Shown here in pieces: positions 10,923 to 21,956 of a stretch of DNA of 64,000 nucleotides; position 1 is the first letter of the stretch, and every line of letters begins with the position of its first letter. The notes under the pieces were generated by a model, which searched no databases, was not told where the DNA came from, and worked only from the letters and a program-made list of their open reading frames with translations. A program made the position numbers and the translations under genes. The stretch covers positions 1,964,501 to 2,028,500 of the forward strand of contig CANJKZ010000977.1 of the NCBI GenBank assembly GCA_947471745.1, in the 5' to 3' direction. Source of the stretch: Closterium sp. Naga37s-1 (taxonomy: Eukaryota > Streptophyta > Zygnematophyceae > Desmidiales > Closteriaceae).

Positions 10923-13900
10923 TCAAGAGGTGAGCAAGTGAGGCAAGGTAGGCACAAGGCCCAGCTGAGTACAGAAGCGCTGATGGTCACAAGGCGCAAG
11001 CGCCTTGGTGAAGATATCAGCAGTGTTGGCCTCAGAGGCCACGTACGCAAGACGCAGCTGACCACGCTGCTGCAGCTCACGAGCAAGAAAGTAGCGGAGA
11101 GCAATGTGCTTCGTTCTGTGCTCCAGTCGCTGCTCCCGACACAAGGCCAGCATGGCCTTGTTGTCTACGTACAGCACTGGAGGAGAACGAGGCAGCTCTC
11201 CGAGGTCAGTCAGCAGGTAGGTGAGCCAGCGAAGCTCCTGTGCAGCCATGGCTCCTGCGTAGATCTCAGCCTCACAACTGGAGCCGAGAACAGAAGACGA
11301 GCGGGTAGCCCGCCACGAAACAGAGCCGGAACCAAGGCTGAAGGTGTAACCCTGTGACGACCGCTGCGTAGCCTGGTCGTCAGCCCAAGAAGCGTCTGCG
11401 TGCCCAGTAAGGACCACTGGACTCTGCCCTCCAAGCACAAGCCCCATGCCCGACGTACTGCACAAGTAGCGCAACACCCTCTTCGCTGCAGCCATGTGCT
11501 CCGGTCTGTGTCTCCCAGGAGCAACATAGCGTGCAAGAATGCTAAGAGGGTATGCAAGGTCAGGTCGTGTGCAGGTCATCAGGTACATGAGGCAGCCAAC
11601 AAGCTCTGGGTACAGGCCACTCGACTCTACGGACTCATCCGAAGGCAGAGCTGAGAGCGAGTGGCGAGTAGGCAGAGGAGTGGCCTGAGGCGAGGAGTAC
11701 GTGAAGCCGAAGCGCTGAAGGACCTGCTGCACCATGTGTGACTGAGTCAGGGTAATGGTGCGGCGTGCTCTGTCCCGAGTGATCTGCAAGCCAAGGTAGC
11801 TGCGCAGTTCACCCAGGTCAGTGCACGTGTGTCTCTTCTGCAGCTCGGACTTCACGTGGGCTAGTCCAGCAGTGTCAGCTGTGGCAAAGACCAAGTCGTC
11901 GACGTACACGAGGATGTAGAACGGCGGCAAAGAAGTGTCGGTGCGCAGAAACAGCGACGGGTCGGCAGTAGAGGGAGCAAACCCAAGAGCCGCAAGTGTA
12001 GTCCTCAGTGTGTCGTGCCACTCACGCGGTGCCTGGCGGAGACCGTAGACTGGCCGCCGTAGGCTCCACTGGGCGCCAGGAGGAAAAGACCCAGTGAAGC
12101 CAGGTGGGCGACGCAGCCAGATCTCCTCGTGCAGGCTGCCCTGCAAGAAAGCAGTGCTGAAGTCAAGAGAGTGTAGCTCGTAGTCACGGTGAGCAGCTAC
12201 GTGCAGCAGTACCCGAAGAGTGGTCATCTTCGGGGTGGGAGAGAAGGTCTGAAAGTAGTCAACTCCCTGCCGCTGACTGAAGCCACGAGCCACGTAACGC
12301 GCCTTGAAGACAGGCGGAGAACCCGGCGGTCGCTTCACCCTGAAAATCCACATGCCACTGACGATGTTCGCCCCAGGAGGGGGAACAGCGTCAACGTAGG
12401 TGCCTGTGGACTTCCAGGAAGCCATCTCTGCGTCCATAGCTGCCTGCCACTGAGAGGAGTAGGGACCCTCTATCGCCTCCGCGTAAGAGCGCGGAGTCGG
12501 GATGTCAAGTGCATCCGGGTCTCCCTCAGGGGTAAGCAGTACGGACACGAGATGAGGTGAAGCAGCGGCCAAGCACTGGAACTCCTCCTGCCTGTCCTCA
12601 AGGACGTCCGTGCCAAGGGCACACTCACCCCCGACGGACGGAGGACAGACAGACTCAGACTCAGCAACAAGACTGGCGACGTAGTCTAGGCGACAGCGAG
12701 CAGCAAAGTCGACGAGCTCAGCAACTAGGGCAGACGCAGCAGTGGACTCAACGGAAGGGTCAGTGACAACAGTAGCAAGGAGACGCGTGACAGTAGGACT
12801 GGCAGCACGAAGAGAGTCCGACTCCGGGTCGGCAAGAGCAGGAAGAGAAGACTCAGGAGGAGAAGGCAAAGGGGCACGCAGAGGAGCAGTGGACGGACGC
12901 AGAGACATCCGGTGCGTGCCAGGGACAGGAGGAGGACGCTGACGCGAACCACGACCACTAGTGCGAGCAGCACGGACAGGCGACGCAGGGCGAGACGCAG
13001 GCTCACGACGCTCAGCAAGACCTCCAGTAGGACCAGTGTAGGGAGACGGAGCAGGCAGTGGGGAGGCCGGCTGTAACTGTAACTGCGACGGGACAGGCTG
13101 TGGACACTCTAAGGGAGGAGGAGGACCAGTAGAAGGCGGGAGACCAAGAACCTGCTGAAGGAGCGGAACGAAGTACGGCCGAGGCCGCGCGGCGACTCCA
13201 GACACAGGAGGGACAGCACCAGCACCCCCAGCGGCAGCACCAGCACCAGTAGCAGCTCCAGCTCCAGAACCCCCAGCAGCACCAGTAGTACCCCCAGCAG
13301 GACCGCCTCCAGGACCGACAGCAGTAGCCTCCGCGCCAACACCCGCAGCAACTCCAGCTCCAGCAGCTCGCCTCCAGCGCCGGGCAAACCACTCACGCAG
13401 CTCCTGGGGAGAGAGTGGCTCCCGGCGAGAGGGAGCACCCGGAGAACCGCCAGGCACAGCACCACCAGGCGTAGCACCCCCAGGCTCAGCACCTCCAGGC
13501 GTAGTACCCCCAGGCTCAGCACCCCCAGACGCAGCACCCCCAGGCTCAGCACCTCCAGGCGTAGCACCCCCAGGCTCAGCACCCCCAGACGCAGCACCCC
13601 CAGGCTCAGCACCCCCAATCGTAGTACCCACACGCTCAGCACCCCCAGAGTCAGCACCCACACGCTCAGCACCCCCAGAGTCAGCACCCCCAGGCTCAGC
13701 ACCCTCAGCAGCACCAGAGTCACTAGCGACCTCGACAGGCTCAACAGCGTCTACCTGGGACACACCTGAAGGGGCAGGACCCTGAGGGGGGAGGGGGTCT
13801 ACCGGGGGGGGACCTGGTACAAGGAAGAGCGGTGGCGGGGGGAGGGACGGAGTGCGGTAGGGGAAGAGGCGGTAGTAGGGGACCGACTCGTCGAACGTGA

Positions 13901-14100
13901 CGTCCTGGGAGGACAGAACACGGCGAGAGGTGGGGTGGTAGAACTGCCACCCTGGGGCGTCAGGGGGGAAACCCAGGAAGACGCAAGGAGCAGCACGAGG
14001 GGACAGCTTGTCCGCAGACAAGTCGCGGACAAACGCCCGAGATCCCCAGACACGGAACGCAGACGCATCGCCAACCTTCCCCGTCCACAGCAAGGCTGGG
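10923..14100 (-). pseudogene. gag-pol: Copia integrase C-terminus, reverse transcriptase and RNase H
   Basis: Continuation of the polyprotein in a new frame from about 14100 (PALLWTGKVGDASAFRVW). It holds a linker with a tandem GGAEPGGA repeat, reverse transcriptase (MWIFRVKRPPGS; LDFSTAFLQG; active site YVDDLVFA), then RNase H (GHADASWADD, SSCEAEIYAG, YVDNKAML, KHIALRYF), ending at a stop near 10923. All catalytic motifs are visible and there is no further stop, so the junction near 14100 is the only lesion in this part. Confidence 0.9.
13430..13730 (-). repeat. Coding tandem repeat (Gly-Gly-Ala-Glu-Pro) in copia linker
   Basis: About fifteen degenerate repeats of a roughly 15-bp unit, giving [19 protein letters not shown] protein between integrase and reverse transcriptase. 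It is presumably a disordered spacer. Confidence 0.85.
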
Positions 14101-15703
14101 CATGGAGACCCTGGGCTGAAGGTTGATCTGATGCGCCGCGTACCGAACCGCAAACGGCCACAGAAAATGGGGGGCAGCCGCATGCATCATGGACGTACGG
14201 GCGACGTCCATGACCATGCCAATGCGGCGCTCAGCAATCCCATTTTGCTGTGGAGAGTCCGGAAGCGTGAAGGTCTGGCGGATGCCTCGTGCACGACAGT
14301 AGGCTCGCAGAAGGCCAGAGGAGAACTCTCCGCCTCTGTCAGAGTGCAGACGCAGAACAGGAAAGTCCGAGCCGAAGCTCCGCCTGAGCTGGAGACGAGC
14401 TGCGCGGATCCAGTCGATCAACACCTCAGTGACATCACCCTTGCTGCGCAAGGGGAAGACTGTGGTGTAACGCGAGTAGTCGTCAACCACCAGCAGGAAG
14501 TAGCGCTCGTGACCCTGTCCACGGACGCGGGCCGGGCCCCACACGTCCATGTGAAGCGTCTGCAGCGGGGCCTCTGTCGGAGGAAACTGGGAGGAGTGAG
14601 GGGTAGCCCGCTGTCGTCCCTCGACACAGGGGACGCAGGTAGGGCCAGGCCCCGGAGGAAGTGGAGGGAGGGACCGGGGAAGACCAGAGACAAGGACACG
14701 GGAGGCCATGCTCCGGAGACAAAGCAGGGAGGGGTGACCAAGGCGGTGGTGCCAGAGGAGAGTCTCGTGAGACAGGAGGCGACACGAGCAGGGGGCAAAC
14801 TCAAAACCAGACCTGGACGCTGCAGCAAACACCTGACCCGACGCAGCTACCTGACCAGACGCAGGGACTGGGGGAGACGCAGTGGTCAGTGTGTACAGGC
14901 TCGACCCCGGCCGACGTGTAAACGTGGCCAGGTGTCGGCCTGTCCGAGCGTCCGTGCAGTGGGTCACCCGCTGACTCGCAGGAGTGAACTGGTGAACCCC
15001 CGCATCCTGTAGGTCAGCACCACTCACCAAGTTCGTAGAGAACGAGGGGAGGTAAAGACCAGACAGGGTGCCAGAGGGGGCCGCCGGACACGGGAGGACA
15101 GTGGAGAAGTGAGCAAGGACAGGACCCCCAGAGGGGTCTGCCAGAGAGACCGCAACTGGCCGGCCAAGCGGCGTGAGTGTGGTGCGGTCTCGAAAGAAGG
15201 AGCGAGAAGCCCCCGAGTCAAGGGTGAAGGTGTGGGAGGCCGAAGCCGACGCAGAACCTGAGAGAGCAGACTCACCAGTACCTGAGGGAGCAGACGCACC
15301 TAGAGCAGCAGCCTCGCTAGCACCTAGAGCAGCAGCCTCACCAGTACCTAGAGCAGCAGTCTCAATGCCCGGGTCGGGCGGAAAACACCGGTAACAGTCA
15401 CCCTCATCACTAATAGTCACAGTATACATGGCAGCAAGAATAGCATCAAAGTCAAGGTCAAACACAGCTACACCCGCCCTAGACAGCTCACCCCAGCGGG
15501 GGATCTCAGTGGCCTCAGGGAACTGGTGACGCCAAGCGTCCGTCAGGCGGCCAAAGCAGCGCTGGGTGGAGTGCGCACCCCCGCACTGCTCACCCGCGTG
15601 GTCGCCGGTGCGCAGGACGTAGGTGCACGGACCAGTACCCCCACCCCTCTGGCGTGCAGTGTACCACTCACGGAGCTGCTGAGGGGAGGGGACGTCACGA
15701 GTG

Positions 15704-15738
<35 letters not shown>

Positions 15739-16764
15739 CTGACCACCACCGGAGCCGACCCTCTGCGCAGCGCCACCCCGACCAGCTCCACCTCCTCTGC
15801 CGCCTCCTCCTCCACCGCCGCCACCTCCGCTCCCTCCGCCACCGCCGCTGCCGCCTGCGCCTCCACTGCCGCCACCTACACCTCCACCCCCGCCACCACC
15901 CCCACCGCCACCCCCACCTCCTCCACCGCCTCCACCGCCGCCTCCACCGCCCCCGCTAGCTCCTCCAGCGCCCCTGCCCCCCTTGCCCTTGCCAGGGCGG
16001 CGTCTCCTGCTAGGGGTAGACGCTGCCCCAACCGACTCCAAACCAGCGAGGTCGGCCGCAGCAACAGAGGCAACAGAGGGCAAAAGAGGGGAGGGGGAAC
16101 ACCCCTCAAAGATGGGGGTGCGAGGGTCACCACGAGAGGCTCCTACAGCGACTATGCTCTTTTCTGCTGCTAGGAGGGCCTTCTCGAGGAGGTCAACGGT
16201 GAGAGTGGTGGGGCAAACCGAGAGGAAGTGGTCCCTGACTACGCGAAGGGAGTCAGGGAGACGGGTGACTATGTAGTAGAGGGTGATGTACATGGGGGGG
16301 GGGTTCTTGGCGCAGAACTCAGCAGGAAGCGCAGCGCGGTAGCGAGTGTCACTAGTGCGGAGGTGCGTAATGAGGCCAGCGACTGTGGGAAAGGCAGCAA
16401 GGTCAGGGAAGAGGTACGGTAGCATGAGGCGGCTCAGTGCAGCAGTGGCAGGGGAGGAGTAGCGTGCAACTACAGCGTCGTACAAGGTCTGAGCACTCTT
16501 GTACTGGCTAAAGTGCGCACGCTCAGAGGTAGGTAGGTGGCGACGCACAGCAAGACGTGCAGCAGCATCGCGCGTGGCCCACTGTGAGCGAACAGTGGCG
16601 TCAGCATCAGCAGCGGGGGCAGGAGAGGCACCAGAAGTGAGGTCAAAGAGGGAGAGGCCGTCTGCCCTATCGCACTGTAAGAAAAGCTGCAGGTCATCTA
16701 TCCAGACTTCAAAGTCAATGGCCCGACCCTCAGCGTCAAAAGCGAGGACACTAGGGGTAGCCAT
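14100..16764 (-). pseudogene. gag-pol: Copia Gag, protease and integrase part of the polyprotein
   Basis: ATG at 16764 (MATPSVLAFDAEGRAIDFEV). Order: a Gag domain of about 235 residues; a very long Gly run with Arg/Lys (about residues 250-340); a Gln run; a Cys/His cluster (CTYVLRTGDHAGEQCGG) that is not a standard zinc knuckle; aspartic protease (FTLDSGASRSFF); pre-integrase HHRLGHPS; integrase core with DVWGP, LHSDRGGEFSSG and PQQNGIAERR. The frame continues to 13960, but homology stops near 14100 (after QPRVSMP) and resumes in another frame. This is the 5' half of one original ORF, cut by an indel. Confidence 0.88.
15700..15965 (-). repeat. Poly-Gln and poly-Gly coding tracts in copia Gag
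   Basis: A CTG/CAG triplet run (about 15708-15736) encodes Gln, and a GGN-rich stretch (about 15785-15960) encodes an almost pure Gly region. Both are in the Gag reading frame. Confidence 0.85.
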
Positions 16765-16849
16765 GACAGCAGTAGACTAGCAGTGCAAACAGTAGGGTGA
16801 GGGCAGTGCTGTGAGAGAGGCGCTGATCTTACCGGACAGGGCGGCTCGG

Positions 16850-17140
16850 GCGGCTCGGCTGCAGGGCGGCTCGGCGACTCGACGGCTGGGCGGCTCGGCT
16901 GCTGGGCGGCTCGGCTGCTCGGCTGCTGGGCGGCTCGGCTGCTGGGCGGCTCGGCGGCTGGGCGGCTCGGCTGCTGGGCGGCTCGGCTGCTGGGCGTATC
17001 GGCGGCTGGGCGGCTCGGCTGCTGGGCGGCTCGGCTGCTGGGCGGCTCGGCGGCTGGGCGGCTCGGTTGCTGGGCGGCTCGGCGGCTCAGCGGCTGGGCT
17101 GCTCGGTTGCCGGGCGGCTCGGCGGCTGGGCTGCTCGTAG
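16850..17140 (-). repeat. Octamer-based GC-rich tandem array in copia leader
   Basis: Repeats of the octamers CGGCTCGG and CTGCTGGG/CGGCTGGG, combining into 16-24 bp higher-order units. They lie between the gag start and the 5' LTR. A 354-codon open frame through this leader (17762-16698) is compositionally trivial (Arg/Pro/Ala/Ser) and is not called as a gene. Confidence 0.8.
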
Positions 17141-17194
17141 GAGTAGGCGTGGGGGCCGTAGGAGCAGGCGCCGGGGCCGTAGGAGCAGGGGTCG

Positions 17195-17690
17195 GGGCCG
17201 CTAGGGCGGCGGATCGGGGCCGCGAGGGCGGCGGATCGGGGCCGCGAGGGCGGCGGAGTAGGGGCCGCGAGGGCGGCGGAGTAGGGGCCGCGAGGGCGGC
17301 GGATCGGGGCCGCGAGGGCGGCGGATCGGGGCCGCGAGGGCGGCGGAGTAGGGGCCGCGAGGGCGGCGGATCGGGGCCGCGAAGGGCGGCGGATCGGGGC
17401 CGCGAGGGCGGCGGAGCGGGGCCGCGAGGGCGGCGGATCGGGGCCGCGAGGGCGGCGGATCGGGGCCGCGAGGGCGGCGGAGTAGGGGCCGCGAAGGGCG
17501 GCGGAGTAGGGGGGGGGGGGGGGGGGCCGCGAGGGCGGCGGATCGGGGCCGCGAAGGGAGGCGGCCGGCGCCGCGAGGGTGGGGCCGCGGGGTCGCTAGG
17601 GTAGGGCGACAGAGCCGCGAGGGCGGCTCGAAGGGGCCGCGAGGGCGGCGCGAAGGGGCCGCTAGGGCGACGCGAGAGAGGGGAGCGCGA
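17195..17690 (-). repeat. 22-23 bp GC-rich tandem array in copia leader
   Basis: About 18-20 copies of a unit built on GGGGCCGCGAGGGCGGCGG with an ATC or AGTA spacer, interrupted by a G run at about 17510-17526. It is expected to form stable secondary structure in element RNA. Confidence 0.85.
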
Positions 17691-17751
17691 CTCGGGCAGG
17701 GGCTGAGTGTGCTCCGGGCAGGAAAAAAAAAAAAAACGGTGGGCCCTAGGA

Positions 17752-17783
17752 ACAGTTCCCACGAGGGAACCTGCTCAATACCA
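17752..17783 (-). promoter_or_regulatory. Copia primer-binding site and adjacent hairpin
   Basis: Directly after the 5' LTR the minus strand reads TGGTATTGAGCAGG, beginning with the TGG expected opposite a tRNA CCA end. It partly resembles an initiator-Met site but the tRNA is uncertain. It is followed by a hairpin GTTCCC-TCGT-GGGAAC, a plausible but untested dimerisation or packaging structure. Confidence 0.55.
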
Positions 17784-17912
17784 TGATAAGAAACAAGGAA
17801 TGAATGAACTATGAATGAATTGGGTACAAGTGCTAACCCTAATTGGGTTGTACCCCTTATGGGTTACCCCACTATAGCCTACACAATATGCATGAGCTAT
17901 AATATTCTGACA
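17784..17912 (-). repeat. Copia 5' LTR (129 bp)
   Basis: Identical to 10583-10711. Target duplication TTGTG is at 17913-17917. The primer-binding site follows on the minus strand. Confidence 0.95.
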
Positions 17913-18147
17913 TTGTGCATTGTCGCTCGGGCGGCGCATACAAACTACGGTATATGCTAGCACATGTTCCATGTATTTTTTTTTTTTTATGTACACCCCT
18001 CTCGGATGCACTCCATCGAGGAGAAACTAATCCCACATGCTGAAAGGGTAGATGCCTCTTAACGACAAGCCAACTGAGAGGGGTGCCTGAGAAAAGAAGA
18101 AGGGGTTTCACTAAGAGAGCGGAGTACAAGATATAGCAAGGCAAGGT

Positions 18148-18708
18148 TGTTGAGGCTAAGCCCTGCACGCGCCTGGTTTCGCGTGTAGCAGCTCTATGCG
18201 AAGTAGCGAGACTTCGCATACCGCATACCGAAGTTTCGGTACACTCCAATTTGTGCATCTCAGTAAGCACAATTCGACATTGGACCAGATTGGAGGGAAG
18301 TGACGACATTGCACAAACGAGTATGTGCAACTGTCAGTGTTGCAAGAACCTGCGCAACTACTCCTGGGCAGGTAGAAATACACCTGATGGTGCATTTCAC
18401 CTGATCGTATTTTCACCTGGCGGTGCCAACCTGGAACCGCATACTAGAGTAGGTGATTGCACGTTCTCCTTGAACAACGTCCTTCATGAACAACGTTCTC
18501 GTAGAACGTTTTTGCACACATCATTATGCTCTCTATAAGGTTTATGTTGTTTCCCTTGTAATCTATCAATTAATCAATTTCGTTCCTTCAGTTACTGCAT
18601 ACCAACCTTGGCATCAGTATTCGGTTTCCAACAAGTCTGTATTCGGTTTACAAGCATCCGCTTTGCAACTCTGCGCCTAGGCTCTCCCACAATCGCCTAT
18701 TCTCCGCA
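18148..18708. mobile_element. Solo LTR (561 bp) nested in another LTR
   Basis: Begins TGTTGAGG, ends TTCTCCGCA, and is flanked by a perfect 5-bp duplication AAGGT (18143-18147 and 18709-18713). Removing it and one AAGGT restores continuity with the other LTR copy at 19887 (GCAAGGTGGCAAAGG). It carries a TATA-like TCTATAAGG near 18532. It is unrelated to the gypsy and copia LTRs in this window. A lone TG...CA unit with a 5-bp duplication is what LTR-LTR recombination of a full element leaves. Confidence 0.8.
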
Positions 18709-18713
18709 AAGGT

Positions 18714-18810
18714 GGCAAAGGGGGGGTACACCACCAATAGAAAGGATACAAATGTGGTACTACACTAGCTACGTTGTATGCAGTTATATAAATAAATACA
18801 TTTCTTAACA
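18714..18810 (-). repeat. Left LTR, distal part, of the small LTR element
   Basis: Matches 19892-19987 closely (GGCAAAGGGGGGGTACACC ... ATTTCTTAACA). The other half of this LTR is 18089-18147, on the far side of the solo LTR. Confidence 0.8.
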
Positions 18811-18819
18811 TCCCCCCTT

Positions 18820-19759
18820 AACTGCATGCAAACGTAGCCAGTGAGCGGCGCTCGCCCAAAGTGCTGCATTCACAGACCGCTGCTGGGACCACCGTGGTTG
18901 AGTACCACGGTAGGTGCCCGCCTGCGGTTTACTCCCCGCAGCGGGTGCCGGTATGCGCGTTGGGGGCGACCACGCCCTGAAACGACGGTAACGAGGAGGA
19001 GGAGCAGCAAGAAGAGGTGATGCTGCGGAAGGAAGATGGTATCACAGAAAACACACCCTAAACCTCTCCTCCCCCCCCCCCCCCCCCCCCCAACAGTCAC
19101 AAGTTATGCAGGGAGAGAGAGAGTGGAGGAGGAGGAGTTGAGAGGCGGCTGTTTGGTCCTGCTCACCACCCCCTCACCCTCCCCCCCACACCAGCAGGCG
19201 CGGCAGGGAGAGAGAGGAGGGCGGCCGCTGGTGGTGCAGGCGCAGGCAAACCTACCGCCACTCCCCCCCACACTCCCCCCCCCCCCCCCACTGTTGCACG
19301 CGCAGCAGGGAGAGGGAGGAGAAGGCGAGCGGGGTAGGGACTTCGCGTGCGGCTGCAGATGCGGGTGCAGCAGCGCGCGTGCGTAGCTGTGCGCTTGCGC
19401 AGCTGTGCACGGCTGCGCGCGTGGTGGCTGCAGTGCGCGCGGCTGTTTGCTGTGCGTGCAAGCGCTGCTGCCCGTGTGAGGCTGCGCGCGCGGCTGCTAG
19501 TGTGTTCGTGACGGAAAGGGGCGCGCGGGACGGGTTGCGCAGAATGGGGCGGGTAGCGCGCTGACGGGCAGCGCGCGGGGCGGGCTGCGCGAAACGGGGC
19601 AGGGAGCGCGGGGTCGACGGGCTGCCGCAGCGGGTAGCGCGCTGGCGACGGGCTGCAGCAGCGAAGCACTCACGAGGCGCACTACGGGCTGCACAACTGT
19701 GCGCACCATGGCGAGCGTGACTGGTGGGCCCATTAACATTTCGGTCCGCAGGTTGTATC
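18820..19759. other. Core of the small LTR element: GC-rich, no retroelement genes
   Basis: Contains a 22-base C run (19071-19092), a second C run near 19277 and Cys/Arg/Ala-rich low-complexity frames. No gag or pol similarity was seen in any frame. Confidence 0.7.
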
Positions 19760-19771
19760 GCTCTGATAACA

Positions 19772-19987
19772 TGTCATAATTAAGGAGCAAACTAGGCTAG
19801 GAGAAACCCTCGCCTAGGAGCATGGAGAGAGTTAAATAGGAGAAGGGGCTTCATTAAGAGAGTGGAGTATAAGATATAGCAATGCAAGGTGGCAAAGGGG
19901 GGGTACACCACCAATAGGAAGGATACAAATGTGATACTGCACTAGCTACGTTGTATGCAGTTATATAAAGAAATACATTTCTTGACA
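19772..19987 (-). repeat. Right LTR of the small LTR element
   Basis: 216 bp, TGTCATAATTAAGG ... TTTCTTGACA. The inner boundary is set by the adjacent primer-binding-like sequence and by the TG...CA ends. Confidence 0.75.
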
Positions 19988-20159
19988 CTTATGTACTCTT
20001 TAAGGGCAGGGTGTTCCAATGTTTCCAAGGGGTACCTAACTGTCGTCATGTGTACGATCCTTCCAATCGGCAAGGAACTCGACGCAACGGGATCCTTGTG
20101 GGCCGCGGACCTTGTGCTTAGAACATGGGCTCGAGTAAAGAAGAAGGAAGAGAAGTTGT

Positions 20160-21580
20160 CATACCAAGCTGCGTTTAGGAGGAGGTGGGCAGTGGCGGGT
20201 GTGAGATGATTGATTTGAAATTACCGACAGTAGCGCGTCAAAGTTTCGGTGCGATGGGTAGTTAAAGACATCAGGTATAGAGCCGTATGAGGTGATAGGA
20301 CTGGTAAATGATAGGGCTTTGGTGGTGGTCTGCGCCGTGCTTAGAGATGATGTTCACCTTCTTGATTTCTACCAATAGACGCGACAGTGAAGCGACAGTG
20401 AATCTTCCAAAGTTTTTGCTGATTGTTTGCCGCGAGGTATCGAATGTCGAGGTTCAATTTCATAAGTACTGCGTGGTTTATTTCGTACTTGAGGTAGAAG
20501 GCGGGTTGTTTTCGTTTCATTCCTGATAGGGGCTTAATTTTATGCCCAATACAAAAAGGGGGCAGTTGATGCTCCCATGTTGTCAGGTCACCATTCATGG
20601 CGCAGACCTGCTCCATGTTCTAATTGGTTCGTTAGTTTACGAGTCGTAGGACGAGCTAAACTGAAGAGATGGGTTGAACTATTCCAATAAAATCTTAGTT
20701 TTTTTCTCATGAGTTGCGTGTCATGGTTGCTGATTACCATTACTAGTATCATGTGAATCGGACGACGGCGATGAACAGGAGAGCGTTTTTTAATGCGGAG
20801 GTTGTCATGCTTACGCTGCGAAGTTAGCCATTTTCCTCAGACGTTCGACGACAACCATGACTGCGTCGCTATCACTGGCTCCAGCACGCAAACATGTGAC
20901 ACAATCCATAGTCACTTGTTGTTTGGCACGTTCGGGAGGTGGTTGTCAACGCCACGTGGTATTGCACGCTCGTTACTAACACCGGCCACTAGTGCCCTGA
21001 CATAATTCCGTCGTGTATCTGCTGCAACATCAGTTTTTGTAGCAGTGAGTACCCTGGGACCCAGATCCGTTTGGTCTTTTACGTAATATGCTCACTTTGC
21101 CTTAATCGTCGGCTGCAAATTTCCATTGGTGAAAAAGGGGTCTGTCTGATAACCGTGGATGAATATGCTTATGAGCAGCATGATGGTCCAGGCGAATAGT
21201 ATCACACAATTCAAGGCTTTGGTGAGTAGGCGGTTGGTGAAGATTAAAACAAGGATGTAAACGAGAATCTCATCCAGAAACACTATGTTCTTTTTGTACG
21301 AAGTATATATTTTCATGGCCATTTTGAAGGTGGCTGGGGCGATGATCAACCCAACCGACACGACAATAAATGAGCCATATTGGGTTCGGAAGGTGGTCTT
21401 TTTGCAGTCCGCTAAGTTGACGCGGATCTAATGGCAACCCCTACAAGGGTTGTTTTTTTAGAAAATGCGTGCGGTACAAAGTTGGTTGATGATTTTATCG
21501 GCGCGCAGAATGAGGGAACACTGTCTGATTGTAAAGTTGGTAAGCATACGGTGGTCGATGTACATTCGAAATCTTTCGGT
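20160..21580 (-). mobile_element. Decayed gypsy pol fragment
   Basis: The minus strand retains broken pieces of the same family as the intact element at 4389-9962, in the same order: integrase C-terminal part (about 20167-20640, compare 5080-5560), integrase core and zinc region (about 20640-21080), the HGYQTDPFF linker (about 21130-21160, compare 6170), then reverse transcriptase (NAPATF-like and LDEILVY, about 21240-21360), ending near the CIDYRALN block. The RNase H region (about 750 bp) is missing between the linker and RT. There are many stops, no LTRs were found, and the RT end runs into a minisatellite. Confidence 0.85.
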
Positions 21581-21905
21581 GGGGGCCTGAACCCCCCCCC
21601 CCCCCGATAAGTGGAGTGAGAGGGCGATGAGGAAGGGGGGTGAGTTGAGTGAGGGGCAATGGTGGGGGCCTGAACCCCCCAGGGTAAGTGGAGTAAGAGG
21701 GCGAGGAGAAAGGGGGGTTGTAACCTCAGGGTGAGTTGAGTGAGGGGCAATGGTGGGGGCCTGATCCCCCCAGGGTAAGTGGAGTGAGAGGACAAAGAGA
21801 AAGGTGGGTTGTAACCCCAGGGTGAGTTGAGTGAGGGGCAATGGTGGGGGCCTGAACCCCCCCTTTCTCCTCGCCCTCTCACTCCGCTTACCCTGGGGGA
21901 TTCAG
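21579..21905. repeat. 91-bp minisatellite, about 3.5 copies, last one partly inverted
   Basis: Copies start GGTGGGGGCCTGAACCCCCC at 21579, 21661, 21752 and 21843. The spacing is 91 bp for the last two and 82 bp for the first, which has lost some bases. The last copy flips into an inverted version (about 21862-21920), which could form a large hairpin with the previous unit. The array begins exactly where the gypsy fragment ends. Confidence 0.8.
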
Positions 21906-21956
21906 ACCCCCACCATTTTCCCCCAACATTCACAGGAGGTCGTGTGGAGTGAGGGG

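Larger units (their letters stand above)
10583..17912 (-). mobile_element. Ty1/copia LTR retrotransposon, 7330 bp
   Basis: Minus-strand element with LTRs 10583-10711 and 17784-17912 (129 bp each, identical by eye, TG...CA) and a perfect target duplication TTGTG (10578-10582 and 17913-17917). The internal order gag, protease, integrase, reverse transcriptase, RNase H is diagnostic of copia. Identical LTRs mean a very recent insertion. Two features are unusual: the LTR is short, and between the 5' LTR and gag lies a leader of about 1 kb made largely of GC-rich tandem repeats. The polyprotein frame is broken once, near 14100. Confidence 0.95.
18089..19987 (-). mobile_element. Small LTR element without gag/pol (TRIM/LARD-like), left end unresolved
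   Basis: The right LTR is 19772-19987 (216 bp). Its left counterpart is visible at 18089-18147 plus 18714-18810, split by a nested solo LTR; further left the similarity fades, so the left boundary is not fixed. Minus orientation is shown by a purine tract next to the left LTR (18811-18819, AAGGGGGGA on the minus strand) and a primer-binding site next to the right LTR (about 19760-19771, TGTTATCAGAGC on the minus strand, one mismatch from the initiator-Met site). The core of about 960 bp has no retroelement protein, so the element depends on others for movement. A CTTA repeat outside the right LTR has only a weak left match. Confidence 0.7.

Noticed and set aside
16698..17762. 354-codon minus-strand Pro/Arg/Ala frame between copia gag and the 5' LTR
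   Set aside because: Entirely made of GC-rich tandem repeats; no domain, and it overlaps the gag start. Treated as leader repeats.
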